In this document: positions 1-5,958 of the stretch, piece by piece
How positions within the stretch are numbered: position 1 is the first letter of the stretch
How the letters are laid out: each line of letters opens with the position of its first letter
Origin: Candidatus Neoanaerotignum tabaqchaliae
GTDB lineage: Bacteria; Bacillota; Clostridia; Lachnospirales; Anaerotignaceae
DNA length: 7,925 bases
Assembly (NCBI GenBank): GCA_904420235.1
Contig: CAJFUS010000153.1
Coordinates: 1-7,925, forward strand
Direction of reading: 5' to 3'
Notes under the pieces: model-generated
What the model was told of the DNA's origin: nothing
Seen by the model: the letters and a program-made list of their open reading frames with translations, nothing else
The model's database searches: none
Program-made: the position numbers and the translations under genes

Positions 1-66
1 CCCATGCGGCCATTAGGCTGGAAAACGCCTTATCAGGTACTTAAGGATTATTTGCAGTCAGTGTAA
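1..66 (+). CDS. C-terminal end of a DDE-type transposase/integrase (partial)
   Basis: An open frame enters from the left edge in frame 1 and ends at a TAA at 64-66, giving 21 residues that include PLGWKTPYQVLKDYL. The pattern R-P-L-G-W/Y-K-T-P-x-x-V is typical of the extreme C terminus of retroviral-integrase-fold transposases of the IS3 and IS481 groups, in which a conserved R-P-h-x-x-L-x-x-x-T-P segment follows the catalytic core. The catalytic Asp-Asp-Glu residues would lie to the left of the window, so activity and exact family cannot be judged. The frame runs towards panB, whose 3' end is about 250 bases away on the opposite strand. The assignment rests only on this short tail; another protein ending in a similar sequence is possible. 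Confidence 0.6.
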   Translation, partial: PMRPLGWKTPYQVLKDYLQSV

Positions 67-70
67 CATA

Positions 71-89
71 TGTTTGACAAACCTACACC
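71..89 (+). mobile_element. Candidate terminal repeat of the insertion sequence
   Basis: Immediately after the transposase-like stop codon is TGTTTGACAAACCTACACC, which contains the small dyad GTTTG-A-CAAAC. A short inverted-repeat terminus just beyond the transposase stop is the usual arrangement for IS3/IS481-type elements. The matching left end is outside the window, so neither the repeat nor a target duplication can be confirmed. The DNA from about 90 to 273 is very AT-rich and I see no gene in it. Confidence 0.3.
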
Positions 90-257
90 CCGCAATTATA
101 AAAATTTGTAATAATATATTTTCTAATATAATTTGGATACTGCAACAAATATTTAAAATATACTTCAAATACCATCTTAAATGTTAAAAAGCATAACTTT
201 TAAACAATATAAATAAATTTTCATATTCAAAACTTTTGAAAATACCAACGCAAAAAT

Positions 258-269
258 AATTTCGGCATA
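258..269 (-). repeat. Copy 1 of recurring ATGCCGAAAT motif
   Basis: On the minus strand this reads TATGCCGAAATT and follows directly on the T-run of the panB terminator. The same core, in the same orientation, occurs at 1283-1293 and 5617-5628 in intergenic DNA and once inside ileS (3585-3596). Meaning unknown. Confidence 0.45.
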
Positions 270-273
270 AAAT

Positions 274-297
274 AAAGACCGCATAAAAGCGGTCTTT
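274..297 (-). terminator. Intrinsic terminator of panB
   Basis: A perfect 9-bp stem (AAAGACCGC at 274-282 with GCGGTCTTT at 289-297) closes a 6-base loop. On the minus strand the hairpin is followed by a T-rich run (TTTATTTTAT). It lies 19 bases beyond the panB stop codon. In the other direction it is followed by AAATT, so it works best as a minus-strand terminator. It shows that panB is the last gene of its transcript. Confidence 0.85.
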
Positions 298-316
298 AAA
301 ATTAAGAAATTATATA

Positions 317-1150
317 TCAGTCTTTGTCAACCTCAAAGCCCTCAACAACAGTGTTGTAAGAATACTCCTCTGTTGGGAAAGCTCCGCTGTTTACATCATC
401 AGCAAACTGGTTAAGTCCGTTAACAATGTATGTTCTTAAATCGCAGTATTTTTTAGCGAACTTAGGAATCCAGTCGTTGATTCCCATTATGTCAGGCCAT
501 ACAAGGTCCTGTGAATCGCAGTATTTTCCAGCGCCGATACCCATTGTAGGTATTGTAAGCTCTTCTGTAATTTTTTTAGCAACTCCAACAGGAATACCCT
601 CAAGGTTAATAAGGAAAGCTCCGGCAGCCTCTACAGCTTTAGCTGTATCAACAAGGTGCTGTGCAGCCTCGTGGCTCTTGCCCTGAACCTTGAATCCGCC
701 CATCATAGCTGATGTCTGAGGTGTTAAACCAATGTGGCCCATAACAGGGATACCAGCTTTAACAACAGCCTCAATATAAGGAACAGTGTTCATGCCGCCT
801 TCCATCTTAACGCAGTCGCATCCGCCTTCAGCGAAAATCCTTGTAGCATTCTCAACAGCCTTGTCAATGCTTCCATTGTAAGCGCCAAAAGGCATATCTC
901 CAACTACAAATGTGTCAGGGGCGCCTTTAACAACGTTTTTAATATGATAAATCATATCGTCCACTGTAACGCCTACTGTTCCCTTCATGCCAAGCATATT
1001 CATTCCAAGTGAATCGCCTACAAGAATCATATCAACTTTGCTTAAGTTAACAAGTGTTGCTGACATAAAGTCGTAGCAAGCAACCATAGATACTTTCTTG
1101 TCGGAGTTTTTTGTAGCCATAATTTCAGGTACTGTAATTTTCTTTTTCAT
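317..1150 (-). CDS. panB: 3-methyl-2-oxobutanoate hydroxymethyltransferase
   Basis: PanB (ketopantoate hydroxymethyltransferase) transfers a hydroxymethyl group from 5,10-methylene-tetrahydrofolate to 2-oxoisovalerate, giving ketopantoate, the first committed step to pantothenate and coenzyme A; it is a cytosolic Mg2+-dependent TIM-barrel enzyme. The 277-residue product has the usual length and all key blocks: VGDSLGM with D46, VVGDMPFG with D85, VKMEGG with K115 and E117, MGHIGLTPQ near 137-145, LEGIP with E184, and GIGAGKYCDSQ near 204-214. D46, D85 and E117 match the metal ligands known for the family. I chose the ATG at 1150 because AAGGGGG lies 12 bases upstream (1163-1169) and the protein then starts MKKKITVPEI; the frame stays open to an ATG at 1201, which would add 17 residues unlike the family. 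No panC or panD is next to it: it is apparently monocistronic, with its own terminator. Confidence 0.96.
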   Translation of the reverse strand: MKKKITVPEIMATKNSDKKVSMVACYDFMSATLVNLSKVDMILVGDSLGMNMLGMKGTVGVTVDDMIYHIKNVVKGAPDTFVVGDMPFGAYNGSIDKAVENATRIFAEGGCDCVKMEGGMNTVPYIEAVVKAGIPVMGHIGLTPQTSAMMGGFKVQGKSHEAAQHLVDTAKAVEAAGAFLINLEGIPVGVAKKITEELTIPTMGIGAGKYCDSQDLVWPDIMGINDWIPKFAKKYCDLRTYIVNGLNQFADDVNSGAFPTEEYSYNTVVEGFEVDKD

Positions 1151-1184
1151 GATTAAACAATTCCCCCTTGAAAAGTTTTCCTTT

Positions 1185-1201
1185 GTGTGTTTTGAACACA
1201 C
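1185..1201 (-). promoter_or_regulatory. Inverted repeat in the panB leader
   Basis: Perfect dyad GTGTGTT-TTG-AACACAC with 7-bp arms and a 3-base centre. It falls just downstream of the candidate -10 and upstream of the ribosome binding site. It could be an operator that blocks the promoter, or a small hairpin in the mRNA leader. The sequence does not say which, and I do not recognise it as the site of a named regulator. Confidence 0.4.
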
Positions 1202-1215
1202 TTAGTACACATTAA

Positions 1216-1221
1216 ATTATA
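1216..1221 (-). promoter_or_regulatory. Candidate -10 element for panB
   Basis: Read on the minus strand this is a perfect TATAAT, about 65 bases upstream of the panB ATG, implying a start near 1208 and a leader of about 58 bases. The -35 region at the right spacing is poor (TTTATT, 1239-1244), so the promoter would be weak or activator-dependent. In such AT-rich DNA a TATAAT alone is modest evidence. Confidence 0.35.
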
Positions 1222-1282
1222 CATTATTATTGAAAAAAAATAAATATAACTATTGTTCAATTTTTTTGTTAATTAAAAAACA

Positions 1283-1293
1283 AATTTCGGCAT
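1283..1293 (-). repeat. Copy 2 of recurring ATGCCGAAAT motif
   Basis: Minus-strand ATGCCGAAATT lies between the SLOG gene and the panB promoter region, downstream of the SLOG stop on the transcribed strand. Unlike the other two intergenic copies it has no GC-rich hairpin directly before it. Confidence 0.4.
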
Positions 1294-1380
1294 TTTAATA
1301 GCTGTTTGTACATATTAAGATACACTTTACCAATTAGCTCTATTAATAGTGCGGTTTATAAAAAATAAAAATCTACCACA

Positions 1381-1413
1381 TTTAAATTAATTTTAAAGCA
1401 AATTAAATTTAAA
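1381..1413 (-). terminator. Possible weak terminator of the SLOG gene
   Basis: An almost pure A/T inverted repeat begins right after the stop codon of the SLOG gene: 1381-1393 pairs with 1400-1413 with one bulged base and a 6-base loop. On the minus strand it is followed, after about 8 bases, by a T-rich run. Without G-C pairs in the stem it would be weak, so read-through towards panB is possible. Confidence 0.3.
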
Positions 1414-1878
1414 TTAAAATTCAGCCAAATTAATTATGTTCATTCCTGCTCTTTTAGCTTTCTCAAACGACCTGTATGCGCCTCCATAATCATGAGTTAT
1501 ATAAAAAATACCATATTTGCATTGATTAATAATCCAATCATTTCTTTTTAATATGGCAAATTTTTTTGGCACAAACTCAAGGCCATCAGGATATAAAGTA
1601 TAATCGAACATAGTTTGTATATAATCTTTATGCGCTTTAAGCGCAGATAAATACGCCGGTATATAAATCATTTCCAAATTATTATATATACCCTTTAATT
1701 CTTTTGTGTTTAAAGCCGCCAACTTATCAAAATTACCATATCCGCCAAAATAAAATTTTTTCACGTTTTTTTCTGTAATTAACTTTTCTATCTCGCATTT
1801 AAGCTTTTTTGATACATCCAACATTGCCGTATCCCTATGGCCAAAAAAACAACAGCTATAATTTATATCGGCTCCCAT
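1414..1878 (-). CDS. SLOG superfamily protein, YpsA/DUF1273-like
   Basis: The 154-residue product has the hallmarks of a compact Rossmann-like SLOG protein: an N-terminal strand and loop CCFFGHRDT (9-17), FYFGGYGNFD (42-51), a strand with IPAYL (73-77), LYPDGLEFVPKKFAILKRN (95-113) leading into WIINQ, and GIFYITHDYGGAY (123-135). GHR, the glycine-rich G-x-x-G-x-F-D block, the R-N-x-W-(I/M)-I segment and the late GG(A) turn are the conserved parts of this group. SLOG domains are predicted to bind nucleotides or nucleotide-derived ligands; YpsA of Bacillus affects cell division, but the activity of these short versions is not established. The ATG at 1878 is preferred because TTGAGGA (centred on 1886-1890) lies 7 bases upstream; a TTG at 1884 is only one base from that site. 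It is divergent from the ribbon-helix-helix gene. Family confidence is good, function unknown. Confidence 0.8.
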   Translation of the reverse strand: MGADINYSCCFFGHRDTAMLDVSKKLKCEIEKLITEKNVKKFYFGGYGNFDKLAALNTKELKGIYNNLEMIYIPAYLSALKAHKDYIQTMFDYTLYPDGLEFVPKKFAILKRNDWIINQCKYGIFYITHDYGGAYRSFEKAKRAGMNIINLAEF

Positions 1879-1906
1879 AAGCAAATCCTCAAGTAGACAT
1901 ATTTTA

Positions 1907-1921
1907 GATATATTTTATATC
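1907..1921. promoter_or_regulatory. Dyad in the divergent intergenic region
   Basis: A perfect dyad GATATA-TTT-TATATC lies 28 bases upstream of the SLOG start codon, where the promoter or early leader of that gene should be. A second, looser pair (ATTATG at 1942-1947 and CATAAT at 1963-1968) lies closer to the small plus-strand gene. Ribbon-helix-helix proteins bind short operators of this kind, so these are candidate autoregulatory sites, but the AT-rich background makes chance dyads common. Confidence 0.25.
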
Positions 1922-1950
1922 CGATAAAAACATATTAACACATTATGCGT

Positions 1951-1979
1951 TTAAAATAAATACATAATATATCTATAAT
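1951..1979 (+). promoter_or_regulatory. Possible promoter of the ribbon-helix-helix gene
   Basis: TTAAAA (1951-1956) and TATAAT (1974-1979) are separated by exactly 17 bases. The predicted transcript start would be near 1986, only about 6 bases before the ATG and downstream of the GGAG at 1980-1983. Either the transcript is nearly leaderless or transcription really starts further upstream and this match is fortuitous. Confidence 0.3.
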
Positions 1980-1991
1980 GGAGTGTTAAAT

Positions 1992-2153
1992 ATGGCGATA
2001 AAAAGTTTATCAATCAGAATTGATGAAAGTGTGCTCCACAAACTTCATGTGGTAGCCGATTACGAAGGCCGTTCAGCAAACAGCCAAATTAACATACTAA
2101 TAAAAAAGTGTATTGATGAATTTGAAAACCAACATGGAAAAATAGTGTTATAA
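1992..2153 (+). CDS. Small ribbon-helix-helix (Arc-type) DNA-binding protein
   Basis: A 53-codon gene starting MAIKSLSIRIDESVLHKL. The layout matches a single Arc/MetJ-type ribbon-helix-helix domain: a strand with alternating hydrophobic residues (3-10), helix A (11-25), the glycine turn and RSANSQINILI (27-37), where the Arc-family pattern G-R-S-x-N-x-Q-I-x-x-L-I is clear, then helix B to about residue 46. Such proteins dimerise through the strand and bind operator half-sites with it. GGAG (1980-1983) lies 8 bases before the ATG, a normal ribosome-binding distance. No toxin gene follows: the next 285 bases hold no good frame, so this does not look like the usual antitoxin-toxin pair. It could regulate itself and the divergent SLOG gene; that is inference from arrangement only. 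Confidence 0.8.
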   Translation: MAIKSLSIRIDESVLHKLHVVADYEGRSANSQINILIKKCIDEFENQHGKIVL

Positions 2154-2185
2154 AAAATATTTTATTTTAAAATACACCGTGTCAG

Positions 2186-2200
2186 AATAGAAATTCTATT
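2186..2200. repeat. 15-base dyad after the ribbon-helix-helix gene
   Basis: AATAGAA-A-TTCTATT is perfectly symmetric and lies 33 bases beyond the small gene's stop. The one-base centre prevents a good RNA hairpin, so if functional it would be a protein-binding site in DNA. The adjoining 2158-2174 (TATTTTA-TTT-TAAAATA) is an A/T-only hairpin and a possible weak transcript end. The rest of 2201-2312 shows nothing recognisable. Confidence 0.25.
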
Positions 2201-2312
2201 AAACCAAATAACATTTAAAGATACATTTTGTTGGCAAACCCTTTCAAATATAACATTTTTATATTAGCATTACTGAATATTTCTGTAGTTTAAAAATTAA
2301 ACTTACTGCTCC

Positions 2313-2373
2313 AAACAAAAAAGAGGCTATCTCAAAATCCATAAAGAATTTTGTGATAACCTCTTTTTTGTTT
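2313..2373. terminator. Long hairpin, bidirectional terminator or MITE-like element
   Basis: Two 26-base arms (2313-2338 and 2348-2373) pair with only two mismatches around a 9-base loop. The outer part is A-rich on one side and T-rich on the other, so both strands give a stem (core GAGG...CCTC) followed by six or more T's: a bidirectional intrinsic terminator for ileS from the right and the ribbon-helix-helix transcript from the left. The stem is much longer than a normal terminator needs, and the inner sequence GAGGCTATCTCAAAAT resembles ends of insertion sequences found in related bacteria (from memory, not checked). I see no target duplication at its edges. Confidence 0.7.
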
Positions 2374-2390
2374 CAAATTTTTCTAAGCAG

Positions 2391-2424
2391 AAAGAGAATG
2401 TCCCAGTTCTGCGACATTCTCTTT
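2391..2424. terminator. Second hairpin between ileS and the long hairpin
   Basis: A perfect 12-bp stem (AAAGAGAATGTC with GACATTCTCTTT) closes a 10-base loop and begins 14 bases after the ileS stop codon. On the minus strand it is followed only by a short T-rich stretch (TTTCTGCTT), so on its own it is a mediocre terminator; it may stabilise the ileS 3' end or act in tandem with the next hairpin. An alternative, mutually exclusive pairing (GCAGAA at 2387-2392 with TTCTGC at 2407-2412) also exists. Confidence 0.55.
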
Positions 2425-2438
2425 ATAATTATTAAAAT

Positions 2439-5400
2439 TTACTGCATTTTCTCAACTGAAAGAGTTACGTCCTCGCCGTTTATATTCCATTCTTTCTGAT
2501 AGCCGCTTAAGGCACCCTTTGCAAACTGGGAAGCCAAAACGTCCTTCATTATTGTGTCGATGTTCTTTTCTACAACATCGGCTATTTTGTCATTTCCAGA
2601 GCAGCCAAGCTTAATTCTGTCAACAACCTCAAAGCCGGCCTCTTTTCTCATGGTTTGGACTTTGCTTACAATCTCTCTAACAAAGCCTTCCTCAATAAGC
2701 TCTGGAGTAAGGTTTGTGTCAAGAACAACAGCCAGCTTAGAGTCGGACTCCGTTACAAAACCGCTCTTTTCAACAACCTCCACAAGCACATCGCTTTCAG
2801 CAAGCTCAATATCCGTTCCTTCTATATTAAACTTAAATGTTTCTCCAGCTCTTAATTTAGGAACAATCTCACTTCCGTCGGCATTGGCAAGATATTCCTT
2901 TATTTTAGGCACAAGTTTTCCATATTTAGGTCCAAGGGTTCTAAGCTGCGGCTTCATATTATATCCTGTAAGGCCATCGGTGCTTGTTGTAAACTTAACC
3001 TCTTTAACATTAAGCTCGTCGGCTATAATGTCAACATACATCTTAGGAAGCTCTTCGGCACATTTTACATACATAAGGCCTATTGGCTGACGATTCTTTA
3101 TGTTGGCCGAGTTTCTGGCAGCCCTTCCGTTAACAACTATGTCAAGAACGGTTTCCATATTCTTCTCAAGCTCTGTGTCAATCATAGACTCGTCATATTT
3201 AGGGAAGAAAGCAAGATGCACGCTTTCAGGAGCTGTTTTGTCAAAGTTGACAACAAGGTTTTGATATATTTCCTCCATCATAAACGGAACAAACGGCGCC
3301 GCTGTTTTGCTTAATGTTACAAGCACCGTATAAAGTGTCATGTAAGCGTTTATCTTGTCCTGTTCCATTCCCTTGGCCCAGAATCTTTCGCGGCATCTTC
3401 TTACATACCAGTTGCTAAGCTCGTCAACAAAAGAGTTAAGGGCTCTTGCCGGCTCCGTAATCTTATAGGCGTCAAGGCTTTCCCCAACAAGCTTAACAAG
3501 AGTATTAAGCCTTGAGAGTATCCACCTGTCAATAGCCGGAAGCTTATCATACTCAAGCTTATATTCCATAGGATTAAACTGGTCTATTTCGGCATAAAGC
3601 ACATAAAAAGCGTATGTGTTCCAAAGTGTTCCCAAAAATTTTCTTTGCGTCTCGTTAACCTGTTCAATGTCAAACCTGCATGGAAGCCAAGGAGCGCTGT
3701 TTACAAAGAAGAACCATCTTATGGCGTCGGCTCCCTGATTATCAAGAACGTCCCAAGGGCTTACAACGTTTCCTTTATGCTTGCTCATTTTAATTCCGTT
3801 CTTGTCAAGAACATGGCCCATTACTATACAATTCTTAAAGTCGGCCTTGTCAAAAAGAACAGTTGATATGGCAAGCTGGGAATAGAACCAACCGCGGGTC
3901 TGGTCTATGGCTTCTGTAATATAGTCTGCTGGAAATCTTGACTCAAATACCTCTTTGTTTTCAAACGGATAATGGAACTGAGCAAAAGGCATCGCTCCTG
4001 AATCGAACCAGCAGTCTATAACCTCCGGCACCCTTGTCATTTTTCCGCCGCACTTAGGGCATTTAATGTGAACTCTGTCAATATACGGTTTGTGAAGCTC
4101 TATTTCATCAGGGCAGTCGTCAGACATGCTCTTTAACTCCTCAATACTTCCAATTACATGCCTGTGTCCGCACTCACATTCCCAAACAGGAAGCGGAGTA
4201 CCCCAGTATCTCTCCCTTGAAAGACCCCAGTCAATAACATTTTCAACAAAGTTGCCCATACGGCCTTCTTTTATGTTGTCAGGATACCAGTTTACAGACC
4301 TGTTGTTAGCTACAAGATTGTCTCTTACAGCTGTCATCTTTATAAACCATTCTTCTCTTGCATAGTAAAGAAGCGGCGTGTCGCATCTCCAGCAGAAAGG
4401 ATAGCTGTGCTCGAAAGGAAGAGCGGCAAAAAGTCTTCCTGTTTCTTTAAGGTATTTAAGTATTTCTTTGTCTCCGTCCTTCACGAACATTCCGGCCCAA
4501 GGCTTAACCTCAGATGTAAAGTTTCCCTGTGTGTCAACATACTGACGGAAAGGAAGTCCGTTAGCTTTTCCAACTCTTGAGTCGTCCTCACCAAAGGCGG
4601 TAGCTATGTGAACAACGCCTGTACCGTCTGTAAGAGTAACGTAACTGTCGCACACAACCTTAAATCCGTTGTCATCATCCTCTATAAAGTCAAATAACGG
4701 CTCATATCTTAAGCCAACATATTCGTGTCCTTTTTTTCTCTCAATAACTTCTTTTTCAGTATCCTCGCCAACAACTTTGTCAACAAGAGCCTCGGCAAGT
4801 ATATAATTTTCGTCTCCGCATTTAATCCTAACATAATCCTCGTCGGGATTCATGCAAAGGCCAACGTTTGAAGGAAGTGTCCACGGTGTTGTTGTCCAAG
4901 CAAGAACAAATGTGTTGTCCTCTCCCCTAACCTTGAATTTAGCTATGGCCGATGTTTCCTTAACGTCTTTATAACCCTGAGCCACCTCATGGCTTGAAAG
5001 GGCTGTTCCACAGCGAGGGCAGTATGGCACAATCTTATGTCCTTTGTAGAGAAGTCCCTTTTCCCAAATTTTCTTAAGAGCCCACCATTCAGACTCAATA
5101 TATGTGTTGTGATATGTTACGTATGGATTTTCCATATCGGCCCAGAAGCCAAGACGGTCTGACATATCTGTCCACTCTGACTGATATTTCCAAACGCTTT
5201 CCTTGCACTTTTTAATAAACGGCTCAACTCCGTATTCCTCAATTTGAGGCTTTCCGTCAAGGCCAAGCATTTTCTCAACCTCAAGCTCAACAGGAAGGCC
5301 GTGTGTATCCCAGCCGGCTTTGCGGAAAACGCTTTCGCCCTTCATAACATGGTAGCGAAGGATAATGTCCTTAATGCTTCTTGTTATAACATGGCCTATA

Positions 5401-5564
5401 TGAGGTCTGCCGTTAGCCGTTGGCGGGCCGTCATAAAATGTCCATTTGGGGCCGTCCTTCCTTTCGGTAAATGTCTTTTTAAAAATGTCGTTCTTTTTCC
5501 AAAACTCAAGAACTTCTTTTTCTCTCTCAACAAAGTTGAGATTTGTTGAAACCTTGCTGTACAT
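2439..5564 (-). CDS. ileS: Isoleucyl-tRNA synthetase, long clostridial form
   Basis: IleRS charges tRNA-Ile with isoleucine in the cytosol. The 1041-residue class I enzyme has, in order, the HIGH signature in GRPHIGHVI (52-60), GWDTHGLPVE (84-93), a zinc-type CPRCG (182-186), the CP1 editing domain with WTTTPWTLPSN (223-233) and GTGVVHIATAFGEDD (314-328), a second CWRC (391-394), CPKCGG (502-507), PEVIDCWFDSG (513-523), the KMSKS-loop variant KMSKH (592-596), a helical anticodon-binding region from about 645, and a long C-terminal extension. It is about 120 residues longer than the Bacillus/E. coli form. The editing block reads H-I-A-T-A-F where A-P-A-F is usual; the acidic residues remain. 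AGGAGG (5572-5577) lies 7 bases before the ATG, fixing the start. Expression is controlled by the upstream T-box, and two hairpins follow the gene. Confidence 0.98.
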   Translation of the reverse strand: MYSKVSTNLNFVEREKEVLEFWKKNDIFKKTFTERKDGPKWTFYDGPPTANGRPHIGHVITRSIKDIILRYHVMKGESVFRKAGWDTHGLPVELEVEKMLGLDGKPQIEEYGVEPFIKKCKESVWKYQSEWTDMSDRLGFWADMENPYVTYHNTYIESEWWALKKIWEKGLLYKGHKIVPYCPRCGTALSSHEVAQGYKDVKETSAIAKFKVRGEDNTFVLAWTTTPWTLPSNVGLCMNPDEDYVRIKCGDENYILAEALVDKVVGEDTEKEVIERKKGHEYVGLRYEPLFDFIEDDDNGFKVVCDSYVTLTDGTGVVHIATAFGEDDSRVGKANGLPFRQYVDTQGNFTSEVKPWAGMFVKDGDKEILKYLKETGRLFAALPFEHSYPFCWRCDTPLLYYAREEWFIKMTAVRDNLVANNRSVNWYPDNIKEGRMGNFVENVIDWGLSRERYWGTPLPVWECECGHRHVIGSIEELKSMSDDCPDEIELHKPYIDRVHIKCPKCGGKMTRVPEVIDCWFDSGAMPFAQFHYPFENKEVFESRFPADYITEAIDQTRGWFYSQLAISTVLFDKADFKNCIVMGHVLDKNGIKMSKHKGNVVSPWDVLDNQGADAIRWFFFVNSAPWLPCRFDIEQVNETQRKFLGTLWNTYAFYVLYAEIDQFNPMEYKLEYDKLPAIDRWILSRLNTLVKLVGESLDAYKITEPARALNSFVDELSNWYVRRCRERFWAKGMEQDKINAYMTLYTVLVTLSKTAAPFVPFMMEEIYQNLVVNFDKTAPESVHLAFFPKYDESMIDTELEKNMETVLDIVVNGRAARNSANIKNRQPIGLMYVKCAEELPKMYVDIIADELNVKEVKFTTSTDGLTGYNMKPQLRTLGPKYGKLVPKIKEYLANADGSEIVPKLRAGETFKFNIEGTDIELAESDVLVEVVEKSGFVTESDSKLAVVLDTNLTPELIEEGFVREIVSKVQTMRKEAGFEVVDRIKLGCSGNDKIADVVEKNIDTIMKDVLASQFAKGALSGYQKEWNINGEDVTLSVEKMQ

Positions 5565-5616
5565 TTTTAATCCTCCTGTTTAAATTTATATTTCCCTTTA
5601 TTTTTAATTTTAACAG

Positions 5617-5628
5617 TATTTCGGCATA
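5617..5628 (-). repeat. Copy 3 of recurring ATGCCGAAAT motif
   Basis: Minus-strand TATGCCGAAATA lies directly after the seven T's of the T-box terminator, the same position relative to the hairpin as the copy behind the panB terminator. Confidence 0.45.
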
Positions 5629-5656
5629 AAAAAACTTCGCCCGTAACAGGGCGAAG
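5628..5656 (-). terminator. T-box leader terminator
   Basis: An 8-bp GC-rich stem (CTTCGCCC at 5635-5642 with GGGCGAAG at 5649-5656) with a 6-base loop is followed on the minus strand by seven T's (5628-5634). It sits between the T-box sequence and the ileS ribosome binding site and is the default off state of the switch. Confidence 0.92.
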
Positions 5657-5889
5657 AACATACGCGGTACCACCTGAATTTAACGCTTAAAAAGCATTAT
5701 CTTTATGGCGCCATTAAAAAAGCGCCTTTCCTGTAACGTGGAAAACTCCGTCTGATACTAATTGCAAATGCTTTCGCACCAGCCACTTAGGGGTGATTTT
5801 CAAAAGGGCTTAACGGCTTCGGGCTTTCACCAACCCCGACTCGCTTTGGCTTTAGACCGTTTCTACTCTCCCCGTCATTGTGTTTAACA
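5628..5889 (-). promoter_or_regulatory. T-box riboswitch (Ile) controlling ileS
   Basis: On the minus strand the leader shows the order expected of a transcriptional T-box. Near its 5' end is a stem I with the GAGAGTAG specifier-loop (S-turn) sequence, opposed by GAAAATCACCCC, which presents the codon ATC (complement of 5795-5797) followed by a purine; ATC is an isoleucine codon, matching the gene controlled. Further on is the T-box sequence AGGTGGTACCGCG (5675-5663). Its TGGT pairs with the NCCA end of uncharged tRNA; the variable T fits the A73 discriminator of tRNA-Ile. A terminator completes it. Uncharged tRNA-Ile binding favours the antiterminator and so ileS transcription when isoleucine is short. 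Stem boundaries were drawn by eye. Confidence 0.95.
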
Positions 5890-5895
5890 GTGGTT

Positions 5896-5924
5896 ATTAT
5901 ATATTATAAAAATCGTTTTGTAAA
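5896..5924 (-). promoter_or_regulatory. Promoter of ileS
   Basis: On the minus strand TTTACA (5919-5924) is followed by a 17-base spacer and a perfect TATAAT (5896-5901). The predicted start near 5889 places the first transcribed bases at the foot of T-box stem I, as expected. A vegetative sigma-A-type promoter. Confidence 0.8.
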
Positions 5925-5958
5925 GGGAATTAGTTAAAAAATCCATTGCTTTTGAATA

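Noticed and set aside
226..240. Dyad TTCAAAA-C-TTTTGAA as an operator or terminator.
   Set aside because: It lies in a uniformly A/T-rich stretch downstream of panB, is not next to a start, and has no loop for a hairpin; chance is the simpler explanation.
426..1012. Plus-strand frames of 86 and 92 codons within panB.
   Set aside because: Antisense to conserved PanB coding sequence, with no recognisable domain.
1151..1201. Longer panB starting at the ATG of 1201 (17 extra residues).
   Set aside because: The extra residues do not look like a PanB N terminus, and the region holds the dyad and the ribosome binding site for the ATG at 1150.
1992..2312. Toxin-antitoxin module built on the ribbon-helix-helix protein.
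   Set aside because: No toxin-sized frame follows on the same strand, and the neighbouring SLOG protein is divergent and not a known toxin family.
2554..5549. Several plus-strand open frames of 66-178 codons within ileS.
   Set aside because: All lie opposite a highly conserved synthetase gene, have no ribosome binding sites of note and give low-complexity, Ser/Leu-rich proteins; they are antisense shadows.
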